A DNA stretch of 43,656 bases. Origin: Rhodospirillaceae bacterium TMED167. Lineage in GTDB: Bacteria > Pseudomonadota > Alphaproteobacteria > Rhodospirillales_A > UBA2165. The position numbers and the translations under genes were made by a program. The notes below the pieces were generated by a model. That model did no database searches. It was not told where the DNA came from and saw only the letters and a list, made by a program, of their open reading frames with translations. The stretch lies in assembly GCA_002170915.1 (NCBI GenBank), contig NHHQ01000038.1, positions 1 to 43,656 of the forward strand, written 5' to 3'. Position 1 is the stretch's first letter; every line of letters starts with the position of its first letter. Below, piece after piece: positions 1 to 7,992 of this stretch.

Positions 1-2537
1 CAGGCGTTCACATCGAGCACCAGCACTGGCGAGTTCGGGGCGCTGGTCATCACCAGCAGGTTGGAGGAGCCTTCCACGCCCGCGACCGCTGGCCGCAGTG
101 GCAGGTCAATCCGGCCTCCGGAGGTGCTGAAGTCGTGCTGGCTCATGACGCTCATGGTCTGGCCTGGCTCAATCCGGATCCCGTTGACCACCAGCGGCAC
201 CTCGGCATCCGAACGCAACGTGGCGAACACGTCATAAGTGCCAGAGACGGTGGAGCCATCTGACAATGTAAGCGGGTTGGTCTGGATGATGCTGCCGCCA
301 TCGAGACGCTTGAACTCCTGCGTCACCGCAGGAATCATCAGCTTGCCGTCCATGCCATCAGCCAACGAAACTTGGGGAGGATTGTATGTGAAACTTGTAG
401 TTTTACTGGTTTCGTTTAGCTGATCATCTTCAGCTACCACTGTGATCCTGTATTCTTCACCTTCTTTCAAACTTGGGAAGACAACTGGATACTCTAGCCT
501 ATAGAGTGATTCACTTTCCTTGCGTACCGATAGATAAATATCATCAGATGCTGGCCCACCTTTTATATTGACAGACGTAATTTTAGGGCTTTCCGAAATG
601 TTATCAGTTACATCTATAGTTATTTCATCCAGTGTACTCACTATTCCTGATGAGGGGTGATTAATTTTCAATATTGGCGGAGTTTTGTCTATAACAACAT
701 TGCTCTTCTGATATATAACCTCCCTATCGTAAACATCTATTGCGGAAAGTTCTAAGGTATATACCCCAGTAGCTAGTTTAGAATAGGAAAATGTTTTTCT
801 CGAAGAATATCTAGTGAAGTTTTGCGTAGCAAGCAAAGGTAATTCGGTTTTCTGATTTTGTGAATCTATAGCGTAGGCTTTTATTGAATCAAAGCCAAAT
901 CGCCAAGAGTCAGACGTTGAGAGATCATATTCTTCTGTTTCTCTGAATGTTGCGGCTATCGTTTTGTCAATGACTTTCACATCTTCAATCAGAGGTTTGT
1001 TGAAATCGAAAGCAATCATCAACTGTCCTTGAGTCAACAATCCAAATCTATCAGTGTAACCTCCAGATGAATCAGCCTCACCTGCTTGAATATTAAAGTT
1101 CGCATAACCACCTCCAACGGAGAAGTCTGATTGCCTAATAGATATTGCTACGTTAGCAACGTCACATGATTGTTCGCCAACGCTCACCACACATGAAAAA
1201 TACTTATTGGGGCCTTGGGAAAAATTAGTGGAGGCTCTCATGTACGTAGGATATGTCGCTTTATTCTCCAAAGTAAACCGTATCCCCGTAATCTCAAATT
1301 CTCCTCCGATTTTATCAATATGCTTAGTTGTTTGCGAAGCTATCCCACTTTGCCATGAAGAAGCTCCGTTCAACTGATATTGCATCATCCAATTATGTTC
1401 AGAAGGAGATGCTTGAGGTGCTAAAGTAACACCATCTTTTAAATTAATATTGAGTTGTGAAGGGCGAAAATCTCTATATAATCCACTTGCTGTCCGTAAC
1501 CTCCAATAAAGTTTCCCATTAGAGGGCGCAAACCATAAAGGCCAATTCCCACTTCCGGTAATGTAAGTAACTTCGCCTTGAATATCAAAATCCCAGTTGC
1601 CTTTATCAACCCAGCCAATGCCATTTATATTTTGCGATGCTAAAGACTTCGTATCGGTCTTTAATCGTAACTTTATCGGATTTTCACCAACAGTCATTCC
1701 TGGCTGGTAAGGTATCCATTTCCCACTTTTTTCATCCCAAATGTCAGAATACTCTAAAGAAGGCATTACTACATCGGCATAGCTTTCTCTACTAATTGCA
1801 TTTATATTTCCCGCACTATCTTCTATTTCGAAACCGATTAAATAAAGAGAGTCATCGTGAGTAAACAGGTCTCTTTGAGTTACATTTCCGCGTAAATCAA
1901 TATTTACTTTTTGAGTTCCTGAGTCGTATGCCGCTGTTTTCTTTCTAACTTCACCGGACGCTAGATGTTTGGTAAAAAATGTGACCCTTGTAATTCCGTT
2001 CGCATCATATACCCCCTCCAGACCTATTGAATCCGTACCGGTGCCGATCATATCAATGCTCCCCCCAAGCCCAGCAAACTCAGTCCATATAAATGTATCT
2101 TCAGCTTTGGGAGCTGTAGTATCAACAACCAATGATTCGGTTTCTGACTGGACAGAAAGCCCTTGAGCAGAAAGAATCTCCGACTTAATTGAGTATTTAC
2201 CCTCATTTAAGCCTGCGATACTTAAAAATGCACCATAATAATCTTTGCCTCCAACGGTTATGCGGTCATTTGCACCTAACAGCTTACTCGTTTTTGAAAC
2301 GACCACATCGCCCGAGGTGCTGATGATGGAAAGCCGCACCTTCCGGTCTACCCCAGCGCTCAACGCAAAAGTGATAGGCCCAGTTGGGTTGGCGTAGGTA
2401 TCGCCTGGTGACAAAGTGCGCTGGCTTCCATCTGTTCCCGTAAAGGAGTATTCAAGGAGGTCGGCTTGTGCCGTGCCTCCTATCAGGAGCGCCAGCACCC
2501 CGGTTGCAGCAATAGCGCCGCGTTTTAGTGATTTCAT
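1..2537 (-). CDS. Giant exported Ig-like repeat protein, N-terminal part (3' end off the window)
   Basis: The frame opens at ATG 2535-2537 and stays open for about 845 codons to the window edge. Residues 1-25 form a clear Sec signal peptide (basic start MKSLKR, hydrophobic core, cleavage after TAQA). The rest is rich in beta-type repeats with phrases typical of bacterial Ig-like/cadherin-like modules (VVDTTAPK, VVIDKTPPI, DITDN-like turns). Large Ig-like proteins are known on conjugative plasmids such as IncHI as surface or secreted factors; a role in cell contact is inference. Base composition is mosaic: the first ~80 codons and the last ~120 are GC-rich, while about 370-2290 is clearly AT-rich with different codon use, yet the frame is uninterrupted. 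A terminator and an activator-box promoter (2577-2627) lie directly upstream, so it is transcribed on its own. It may be the same gene, or a paralogue, of the piece at 40603-43656. Confidence 0.8.
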   Translation of the reverse strand, partial: MKSLKRGAIAATGVLALLIGGTAQADLLEYSFTGTDGSQRTLSPGDTYANPTGPITFALSAGVDRKVRLSIISTSGDVVVSKTSKLLGANDRITVGGKDYYGAFLSIAGLNEGKYSIKSEILSAQGLSVQSETESLVVDTTAPKAEDTFIWTEFAGLGGSIDMIGTGTDSIGLEGVYDANGITRVTFFTKHLASGEVRKKTAAYDSGTQKVNIDLRGNVTQRDLFTHDDSLYLIGFEIEDSAGNINAISRESYADVVMPSLEYSDIWDEKSGKWIPYQPGMTVGENPIKLRLKTDTKSLASQNINGIGWVDKGNWDFDIQGEVTYITGSGNWPLWFAPSNGKLYWRLRTASGLYRDFRPSQLNINLKDGVTLAPQASPSEHNWMMQYQLNGASSWQSGIASQTTKHIDKIGGEFEITGIRFTLENKATYPTYMRASTNFSQGPNKYFSCVVSVGEQSCDVANVAISIRQSDFSVGGGYANFNIQAGEADSSGGYTDRFGLLTQGQLMIAFDFNKPLIEDVKVIDKTIAATFRETEEYDLSTSDSWRFGFDSIKAYAIDSQNQKTELPLLATQNFTRYSSRKTFSYSKLATGVYTLELSAIDVYDREVIYQKSNVVIDKTPPILKINHPSSGIVSTLDEITIDVTDNISESPKITSVNIKGGPASDDIYLSVRKESESLYRLEYPVVFPSLKEGEEYRITVVAEDDQLNETSKTTSFTYNPPQVSLADGMDGKLMIPAVTQEFKRLDGGSIIQTNPLTLSDGSTVSGTYDVFATLRSDAEVPLVVNGIRIEPGQTMSVMSQHDFSTSGGRIDLPLRPAVAGVEGSSNLLVMTSAPNSPVLVLDVNA

Positions 2538-2576
2538 AGGTTGCCCCCCGAAATAAAGGTACTTAGCAACCTGAAG

Positions 2577-2627
2577 GTTATCGAAATATTATCTACACCC
2601 ACGGGTGCCGAATTGCCCTTTTTGGGC
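2577..2627 (-). promoter_or_regulatory. Activator-box promoter of the Ig-like gene
   Basis: On the minus strand the box GCCCAAAAAGGGC (2615-2627) is followed after exactly 32 bp by GATAAC (2577-2582). The same box-to-hexamer distance recurs at other operon heads of the window. No good -35 hexamer is seen, as expected for an activator-dependent promoter. An alternative hexamer, GATAAT, lies about 10 bp nearer to the box. Confidence 0.65.
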
Positions 2628-2635
2628 GTTTGGAC

Positions 2636-2674
2636 AAAAAAAAACCAGCAAAGCAGCCGAAGCCGCCCCGCTGG
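2636..2674 (-). terminator. Rho-independent terminator after the 6890-2695 operon
   Basis: On the minus strand a stem with arms around CCAGC...GCTGG and a TTCG-type loop is followed by nine T residues. It sits 20 bp after the stop of the 182-aa gene and just before the next promoter box. Confidence 0.85.
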
Positions 2675-2694
2675 GTTTGATTTTGTAGTTTTAC

Positions 2695-3243
2695 CTACAC
2701 CGTTAAGATCCAACGCTTCATAGGGACTTTGATGTTTATCATCCCGTTCGCGCAGGGGGTTTGCCCCCAAAAGTTGTAGGTGGTCTCATGAATATCAAAC
2801 TCAGTCATCGACTGAATTTGCGTCTCTGAGACAGGTTCAAATGGACCTCCGCAGCCAATGTGCATATCAAGTCCAAAATCTCGGAGTTCGAGGTCTCCGA
2901 GGTTTTTGCCACCCACGCAAGCAATCAAATTCTGCCCTCTGATCTCGCCTTCTCGCAATAACAGTGCAGATTCATCATAGCTGCCATACTGATTCGTAAA
3001 CTTCACGATATGGCCGTGTTTGGGTGTGGTTTGTTCCGCCAGCTCTTTTAGCAATCGCTTCACATTCTGAAACCTTGCATACAGCGTAGGCGTGAATTGC
3101 CCAGAATAATTCAGGTTCGGACAAATCATTTCAAGCATCTCATCTGGCACTGATTCGAGCCCCATTTGCTCAGCCAGAGGCTTCGCTTTTTTGAGACCTT
3201 CCTCAAGAACCATTGAGTTGACTAGCGTTTTCAAAGTATTCAT
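2695..3243 (-). CDS. Hypothetical protein, 182 aa, last gene of its operon
   Basis: The family is not recognised. The protein is soluble and mixed alpha/beta, with no signal peptide or membrane segment. A run of Cys, Gly and His residues near residues 125-160 (CGG, GQTPC) is suggestive but not a defined metal site. The start at 3243 has AGGAGAG as ribosome site. Just upstream lies a leader hairpin with perfect arms GCAATGCA/TGCATTGC, the usual arrangement in this region. It is the last gene before the terminator at 2636-2674. Composition matches its neighbours. Confidence 0.75.
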   Translation of the reverse strand: MNTLKTLVNSMVLEEGLKKAKPLAEQMGLESVPDEMLEMICPNLNYSGQFTPTLYARFQNVKRLLKELAEQTTPKHGHIVKFTNQYGSYDESALLLREGEIRGQNLIACVGGKNLGDLELRDFGLDMHIGCGGPFEPVSETQIQSMTEFDIHETTYNFWGQTPCANGMINIKVPMKRWILTV

Positions 3244-3315
3244 TCCTCTCTCCTTTTGTGAGAGAGCAATGCAAGCCGTTCCCGGACCTGCATTGCCCGT
3301 TAACGGCTTATTTGT

Positions 3316-3744
3316 TTATCCCAAAATGTATGGAGCCACGCCGGTTAAGAAGCCCATGACTCCCAACACCGCGCCAGCAACTCCCAGCTTAATGGACAGT
3401 TGAACGCTCTGATCCGGATGCTGCCAATACCAGTGCCAGATTTCCCAGCGTTTGGCTCGGCGAACCTCAAGATCGACTTCTTGCTTGTAGCTCACGTTCA
3501 GTGCATCCACTGCATCGTAGTCCAGCCCGATAGCATTTTTGCAGATCTTCAGCCCGGAGTTACCCATGGCATAGCGAAGAACCTTGCTTCCATCAGCTTT
3601 GTTCACAATCACTAATGGTTCGCGCCGGAAGAACCGATTCCGGTCCTTCCTGGTTGAGTCCATATTCCGATTGTTCAGACGAACGATACAGTGTTGAAGG
3701 CCGCTGTCTTCCATTGGTAAGCGGATAACAGTTTCGACTTTCAT
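3316..3744 (-). CDS. Hypothetical protein with C-terminal membrane anchor, 142 aa
   Basis: The family is not recognised. Residues 1-110 are soluble and basic (several RR/KR pairs). Residues ~117-141 form one hydrophobic Gly/Leu-rich helix that ends the protein, so it is probably tail-anchored in the inner membrane. The start ATG at 3742-3744 is preceded by GGAGG. Upstream, 3761-3793 contains a hairpin with CCGG/CCGG ends immediately before the ribosome site. It is the second-last gene of the operon after the cytosine methyltransferase. Confidence 0.75.
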   Translation of the reverse strand: MKVETVIRLPMEDSGLQHCIVRLNNRNMDSTRKDRNRFFRREPLVIVNKADGSKVLRYAMGNSGLKICKNAIGLDYDAVDALNVSYKQEVDLEVRRAKRWEIWHWYWQHPDQSVQLSIKLGVAGAVLGVMGFLTGVAPYILG

Positions 3745-3799
3745 AGTTACCTCCGTTGGTTGACCGGAGAGCCTACCTTTCGGCGACTCCCCGGCTGTT

Positions 3800-5446
3800 T
3801 CAGTTGATCATCTCCGCCGCGACCCTTAGCTTGCCGCCAGCAGTCAATGCTGCTGGAACATACTTGCAAGGCTCATGGCCGGAGCTGATTTCTTTCCCTT
3901 CGGGATCGAAGAACGCAATGTGCGTTGACTCTTCATCCGCAAACAGATTGAAGTTGATGGGCATACCTACTGCTTCTGAGGCTGGGGTGAGCTTTATGTA
4001 GCCTTCCCCATCCACCAGCGCAGTAGCCCAATGGAAGTCATCTCCGCCGATAAAATCTTGTTCGGCATCGAGAACCTCTACCACAACCTGCTTGAGACGC
4101 CGCCAGCGCCACAGACTGTTCCCAAGTTCTTTGGCTACTGCCTCGAACGCGGGAAATACCACAGCTTGACCCAATACCTGGTGCGCGGTGGTATCCGCCA
4201 GCCCTTCAATCATCCCTTCAGGGATACCCTTCACACGACAATGCTCTGTCGGGGTCAGAATCCGTGATAAAGCTGGATCCTGTTTATTCACGACAAAAGG
4301 CTCGGTACTGCGACACTTGGCGTAGTCTTTACCGATAGTTCCGCAGAACGCCTCCTCCCCAGTGAGGAGCTGTCTCGAGAACCCCTTTCCAGCGGCCTTG
4401 TCACGCTTCTCCTTATCCGCCAGGTAATCAAAGGATTTCCAGCGGTCGGAGTCCTGCGGGACCACCTCCAGGATGTCATTCAAACAGGCTTCCTTCGTCC
4501 GTACCGGCAGTACATTTTCAAGGTCGAAACCTTCAATGCCTTTCGATATGGCTATGGCGCAGAGTCGCTTGCGCTTCTCCAGGACACCAAATTCATTGCC
4601 ATCGAGAATGCGCTCCTGGATGTTGTACCCAAGAGATCCCAGAACAGAGCGGATCACCTCCATTGAGGCAGTGTTCGCGTACTCAGGGACGTTCTCGATG
4701 AGGACGATTGAGGGATTGAGAACCTCAACGAACTGAAGGAAGTTGAAGAACATAGCGCCTGCTGCCTCATGCGATTCAGCAAACTCCAGCTTGTTCTTGC
4801 TTCGCCCAGACTTTGAAGCTCCAGTACAAGGAACACCCCCGGCCAAAATATCAACTTGGGGTGGGTTCCGATTGATGCTCACCGCCTGAATCGGAGACTC
4901 AATCACCGTAGAATTCTCATCCCACAGCTCAGGATTGTTCCGAAGCGACGAATCGAGGTATTTCTGTTCCAGCTCGACTGCAACAGCGACCTTGCTGGTT
5001 ATACCAGCATCCCACAAGCCTTTATGCAGGGCCTTATCCAGTACGCCACCCCCATGAAAGAGACTGCATACAGAAAGAGGCTTTCCTGACTCAAGTTTGT
5101 CGATAAGGCGCTCTACCCGCTCTTTCACCCGCTCGTGCTGGTGATGTGCGGATATGACAATCGTGCCGTTTTTGATAGCCACTCGGAGCAGCTCCACACC
5201 ATCAAAGATGTGCGCCAGCTCTTGGGCTGTCAGGTCAATAATCGGTGAAACACGCCCGTTTCGTTCGCGTTTACTGACTGTGAACTTACCGGCTTCGCTG
5301 ACACGAAGCAGAACCTTTGAGTCTTTGATCTCAAGGTCATACTTCATGCCGGGGCGGTAGCCTTCACGAACCAGCTTCTGGCCTTCCAGCCAAACGCGCT
5401 TTTTGCCACGGTGTTCACCGAGTTTGGTATTGACGATAGTTGCCAT
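3800..5446 (-). CDS. dcm: DNA (cytosine-5) methyltransferase, 548 aa
   Basis: The protein transfers a methyl group from S-adenosylmethionine to C5 of cytosine in DNA. Motifs in order: motif I CSLFHGGGV (127-135), motif IV GGVPC with catalytic Cys207, motif VI ENV (251-253), motif VIII variant KRKR (291-294), an LTPTEHCRVKG block (397-407), and motif X variant GQAV (426-429). About 125 residues before motif I and 105 after motif X are extra, so it is longer than ordinary Dcm enzymes; the N-terminal part may bind DNA. No partner restriction endonuclease is visible, which points to protection against host restriction (inference). An analogous gene is part of the SXT and IncA/C backbones. GGAGG precedes the start, and a perfect 9-bp leader hairpin (GGGCCACCT/AGGTGGCCC) lies upstream. 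Confidence 0.93.
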   Translation of the reverse strand: MATIVNTKLGEHRGKKRVWLEGQKLVREGYRPGMKYDLEIKDSKVLLRVSEAGKFTVSKRERNGRVSPIIDLTAQELAHIFDGVELLRVAIKNGTIVISAHHQHERVKERVERLIDKLESGKPLSVCSLFHGGGVLDKALHKGLWDAGITSKVAVAVELEQKYLDSSLRNNPELWDENSTVIESPIQAVSINRNPPQVDILAGGVPCTGASKSGRSKNKLEFAESHEAAGAMFFNFLQFVEVLNPSIVLIENVPEYANTASMEVIRSVLGSLGYNIQERILDGNEFGVLEKRKRLCAIAISKGIEGFDLENVLPVRTKEACLNDILEVVPQDSDRWKSFDYLADKEKRDKAAGKGFSRQLLTGEEAFCGTIGKDYAKCRSTEPFVVNKQDPALSRILTPTEHCRVKGIPEGMIEGLADTTAHQVLGQAVVFPAFEAVAKELGNSLWRWRRLKQVVVEVLDAEQDFIGGDDFHWATALVDGEGYIKLTPASEAVGMPINFNLFADEESTHIAFFDPEGKEISSGHEPCKYVPAALTAGGKLRVAAEMIN

Positions 5447-5528
5447 AGGTATTCCTCCAAAAATGAAGGGCCACCTATTCCCAGCGGGACAGGTGGCCCC
5501 GGCTGGGCTTAATTCAAATCAGGGTGTA

Positions 5529-5825
5529 TCACGCGAAGACGTACTCAATCGCTGAGTGCTTCAGGAAATACACAGTTTCCCCGTGCAACTTGGACCGGTG
5601 ATAGCTGACGTGAAAATCGCCTGCCATGGTCAGTCCTTGTTTCGGGTGTTTGTCGTAACCGAGCGATTCCTCCAGATTCTGGAGGCTTTCCCGGTCAACG
5701 TGCTTCAGAAAGGTGTTGCGTGTGATGTCGATGGCACGATCAATCATTTCGCACAATCCGCCTTCTGCATGTACGTCATGCTCAGGCCATCCAACGCAGT
5801 TGTTGTGATACGTCAATTTTGACAT
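5529..5825 (-). CDS. Hypothetical protein, 98 aa
   Basis: The family is not recognised. It is a small soluble protein, slightly acidic and rich in His, with no membrane segment. The start is chosen by GGAG in the leader CCGGAGAGCCTC directly before ATG 5823-5825. The leader holds a CCGGGA/TCCCGG hairpin. It lies in the 6890-2695 operon upstream of the methyltransferase, and its composition matches the region. Confidence 0.7.
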   Translation of the reverse strand: MSKLTYHNNCVGWPEHDVHAEGGLCEMIDRAIDITRNTFLKHVDRESLQNLEESLGYDKHPKQGLTMAGDFHVSYHRSKLHGETVYFLKHSAIEYVFA

Positions 5826-5896
5826 GAGGCTCTCCGGTTGGCCGGGAACCTCCCCTGCCGGGAATGGTGTCCCGGTAGGGTTAATGGTTTGTCGCG

Positions 5897-6205
5897 TTAA
5901 GACACATTGAAGTGGTCGAAAATCTCAACCTCTTCGCTTTTCAGTCTTTGCAGCAAGGGTTCAACGTCTGTGGATGGAAGGTAGGTACGCTCAGTCCCCA
6001 TCACCAAGGACCAGGACTGATCGTCTTCGTCTACACAGGGTTCCCTCAGCCAGCGGTGAAGAAGCTCGTAGTGCGCTTTCTTCCCATTCTGGAAAAGGGC
6101 TTCGTTCAGTCGGAACAGTGCGATAAAGTCATTCCCCTTTCCTTGGGCAAGGATTGCGTGGGGAAACTCACCGCTGTAATCAACTACATATTGCTCTTGA
6201 GACAT
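5897..6205 (-). CDS. Hypothetical protein, 102 aa
   Basis: The family is not recognised. It is an acidic soluble protein (several Glu/Asp runs near residues 55-60 and 85-95). The ribosome site CAGGAAG precedes ATG 6203-6205. The leader has a perfect 9-bp hairpin GGGCGCACA/TGTGCGCCC. Its place between small hypotheticals in the operon gives no functional hint. Confidence 0.7.
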   Translation of the reverse strand: MSQEQYVVDYSGEFPHAILAQGKGNDFIALFRLNEALFQNGKKAHYELLHRWLREPCVDEDDQSWSLVMGTERTYLPSTDVEPLLQRLKSEEVEIFDHFNVS

Positions 6206-6273
6206 GATGCTTCCTGAATATCAGGGCGCACACGTCCCATACCGGGCTTGTGCGCCCGGTGGGCATTAAAGGG

Positions 6274-6555
6274 TTAGTGGACAGGCATGCTGGAGAGTTC
6301 TTCACCAGAGTACACCTGCCCTATTCGTAGACAGTCGAGAACGTGCAGGTTGCTTACTTTGTCGCGACACCACAGATCAAGCAATTTTGACCAGTCGCTC
6401 GGGTAGTGCCCTGCACATTTTTCACGCTGTTTGCGGGTTTTCGCCTTAGCCAATTTGGCCTGATACGAGGCCATGGCCGCTGCTTCAGCCCGCTTGTAAA
6501 GCTCGTCATAGATGGCGTTAAACCGGCTCTCCGGCAGCTTGCTTGCGTATGCCAT
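6274..6555 (-). CDS. Hypothetical protein, 93 aa
   Basis: The family is not recognised. The protein is Lys/Arg/Ala-rich and helical, with a basic middle part (KLAKAKTRKQREK). I place the start at ATG 6553-6555, because GGGGG lies 6 nt upstream; a GTG at 6559-6561 that would overlap the previous stop codon is possible. No leader hairpin separates it from the upstream gene, so the two are probably translationally coupled. Confidence 0.7.
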   Translation of the reverse strand: MAYASKLPESRFNAIYDELYKRAEAAAMASYQAKLAKAKTRKQREKCAGHYPSDWSKLLDLWCRDKVSNLHVLDCLRIGQVYSGEELSSMPVH

Positions 6556-6557
6556 GC

Positions 6558-6890
6558 TCACCCCCTGATGAGAGTGTGAACATCGAAAGCATAACGCCCG
6601 CTTTCATTGCCGTTGAATCCAGTTATGTATCCGTCCTTCAACCCTTTCCAGACTTCCTCCAGCTCCAATGACTCATTGAGATCATCTTCACTTTCAATTA
6701 GAGCAGTCACCAGGTAAAGGTTTCGGGTGTCGGTATCCGCCATTCCAACCATCTTCTCTTCGAGAAGCCGATCAGCTATGGAACGGGCATTTATATTCTC
6801 TATAGGCCGCTGTTTCTCGGTTTGATGTTGAGCGACTCGGAGAGCCTCTTCTACCGCTTCAAGAACCAGGGATTTGATACTTACACTCAT
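6558..6890 (-). CDS. Hypothetical protein, 110 aa, first gene of operon iv
   Basis: The family is not recognised. It is an acidic helical protein without a membrane segment (SVSIKSLVLEAVEEALR start). It is the first gene behind the activator-box promoter at 7082-7132 and the structured element at 6966-7070, giving a leader of roughly 185 nt. GGAG stands 6 nt before ATG 6888-6890. The leader sequence next to its start is one of three nearly identical copies in the window. Confidence 0.75.
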   Translation of the reverse strand: MSVSIKSLVLEAVEEALRVAQHQTEKQRPIENINARSIADRLLEEKMVGMADTDTRNLYLVTALIESEDDLNESLELEEVWKGLKDGYITGFNGNESGRYAFDVHTLIRG

Positions 6891-6958
6891 GATGCACTCC
6901 TTACGGATGTAGAGGGCGCACCAGTAGCCCCAGGGGCACGATGCGCCCCAATGGGGAT
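6888..6958 (-). repeat. Leader repeat, copy 1 of 3
   Basis: About 70 bp covering the start codon, the ribosome site AAGGAGTGCATC and a GGGGCGCA/TGCGCCCT hairpin. It recurs nearly base for base at 14154-14222 and 19742-19812 in front of unrelated genes. Copies 1 and 3 continue directly into the structured RNA element. Confidence 0.9.
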
Positions 6959-6965
6959 AATTGAA

Positions 6966-7070
6966 ATTTGCTGTTTGTTTGAAGAGACCAGCTATCTCAT
7001 TTCACTCTCAGTGAGAGCAAAACTGTTTTACCGGTACAGCCTATGAGAAGGCTTCACGGGAAAAACAGCT
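6966..7070 (-). ncRNA. Structured leader element, copy 1 (operon iv)
   Basis: On the minus strand the order is: P2 arms 7057-7068/7023-7033; P1 hairpin GAGAG/CTCTC at 7005-7017; P3 hairpin GAGA-TAGCTGG-TCTC at 6984-6998; then the tail AAACAAACAGCA (6969-6980). It lies in the 5' leader, downstream of the predicted start site near 7075. P3 is GAGA/TCTC here but GAGG/CCTC in most other copies, a compensatory change on both arms. Confidence 0.75.
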
Positions 7071-7081
7071 TGTGAATGGTG

Positions 7082-7132
7082 ATTCTACCTCGCCTGGTAG
7101 GAATGTCACCGCTCAAATTGCCCAAAACGGGC
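7082..7132 (-). promoter_or_regulatory. Activator-box promoter of operon iv
   Basis: Box GCCCGTTTTGGGC (7120-7132, minus strand), then 32 bp, then TAGAAT (7082-7087). The position is right after the candidate terminator of operon iii. Same architecture as at the other operon heads. Confidence 0.7.
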
Positions 7133-7147
7133 GCACAAGAAGGCAAA

Positions 7148-7173
7148 GCCCGCGAAGCCGAAGCTCCACGGGC
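7148..7173 (-). terminator. Candidate terminator of operon iii
   Basis: GCCCGTGGAGC-TTCG-GCTTCGCGGGC forms a stem with a UUCG-type loop a few bases after the stop of the 176-aa gene, followed on the minus strand by a short T-rich stretch. The T run is weak. Confidence 0.5.
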
Positions 7174-7182
7174 CGCCAGTTA

Positions 7183-7713
7183 TTACCGGTGTCTTGACTC
7201 CCACGCTGCCTGAATTGCCTTCTGCCAGCCGCCAAGGTGGCGAACAGCTTCAGGTTCCTGACGACTGAGGGCACACCATGCCTCCAGTTCAGTCAGCAAA
7301 CAATTCCGCCTTAACGCGGCAAGCAACCGAGGGTAGCGCTGCGCCACCGTTCGCTCACGAGGTCTCTCCCATACAGGAAGAACACCAAGGATGCTGCCGG
7401 GGCGACGGTTCGGTATCCGCTTGGCTGCTTCATGGGCCTCTTCGATGGTCGAAAAGACTGCGGCCTCGTCTGGTCCTGCGGTCGGCCCATGAAGGATCCG
7501 CCCACACTTGCCCAACACCAGGTCGCAAGCGTTCCCACCAAAGAAGGGATCTCCTTTGCCGTGGAACTCCATGACCTTCATGTAGTCAGGGAGAACGCGC
7601 CAGCTCCGTTTTGTCGCAACAACGTAGTCCCAGTCTTCCAAGCCGAGGCGTACCTCAACCTGATCGACGGGCTTTTCTCCCTCGTTAGGGAGGCAGAGGG
7701 TGGCCGTGTTCAT
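7183..7713 (-). CDS. Hypothetical protein, 176 aa, last gene of operon iii
   Basis: The family is not recognised. The N-terminal half is mixed alpha/beta (residues 20-90 with GGNAC, GKCGRILHGP). The C-terminal third is basic and helical (RERTVAQRYPRLLAALRR), which could touch nucleic acid, but no motif proves it. Its ATG overlaps the stop of the upstream 84-aa gene (ATGA, 7710-7713), so translation is coupled. Confidence 0.75.
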   Translation of the reverse strand: MNTATLCLPNEGEKPVDQVEVRLGLEDWDYVVATKRSWRVLPDYMKVMEFHGKGDPFFGGNACDLVLGKCGRILHGPTAGPDEAAVFSTIEEAHEAAKRIPNRRPGSILGVLPVWERPRERTVAQRYPRLLAALRRNCLLTELEAWCALSRQEPEAVRHLGGWQKAIQAAWESRHR

Positions 7714-7964
7714 ACGCCACCCCCTTGGTTATCACGTCCAAAGACATACTCCTCGTAGAACGCAGAGTATTCCTCGTAGGTGATTCGTCCTGAATAGCGC
7801 ATCGCATCGAGAGCACCAGCAATGTACTGTCTTGCCGCTGCATTCTTCTCCGATGACTGCCAAGCCCTCCGCAGAAACTCCTTTGCAGTAGGAGCGTCCG
7901 CCAGCTCATTCTTCAAGTCGTGTTCAAACATATCGCTCTCCGGATTAAACCGGGGCGGCCCCAA
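7710..7964 (-). CDS. Hypothetical protein, 84 aa
   Basis: The family is not recognised. It is a short helical acidic protein rich in Ala, Glu and Tyr. GGAG in CCGGAGAGCGAT precedes ATG 7962-7964, with a strong leader hairpin of CCGGGG/CCCCGG type. It overlaps the next gene by ATGA. Confidence 0.7.
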   Translation of the reverse strand: MGPPRFNPESDMFEHDLKNELADAPTAKEFLRRAWQSSEKNAAARQYIAGALDAMRYSGRITYEEYSAFYEEYVFGRDNQGGGV

Positions 7965-7992
7965 CCGGGGCGCACCCCGGAAGGGTTGAAGG

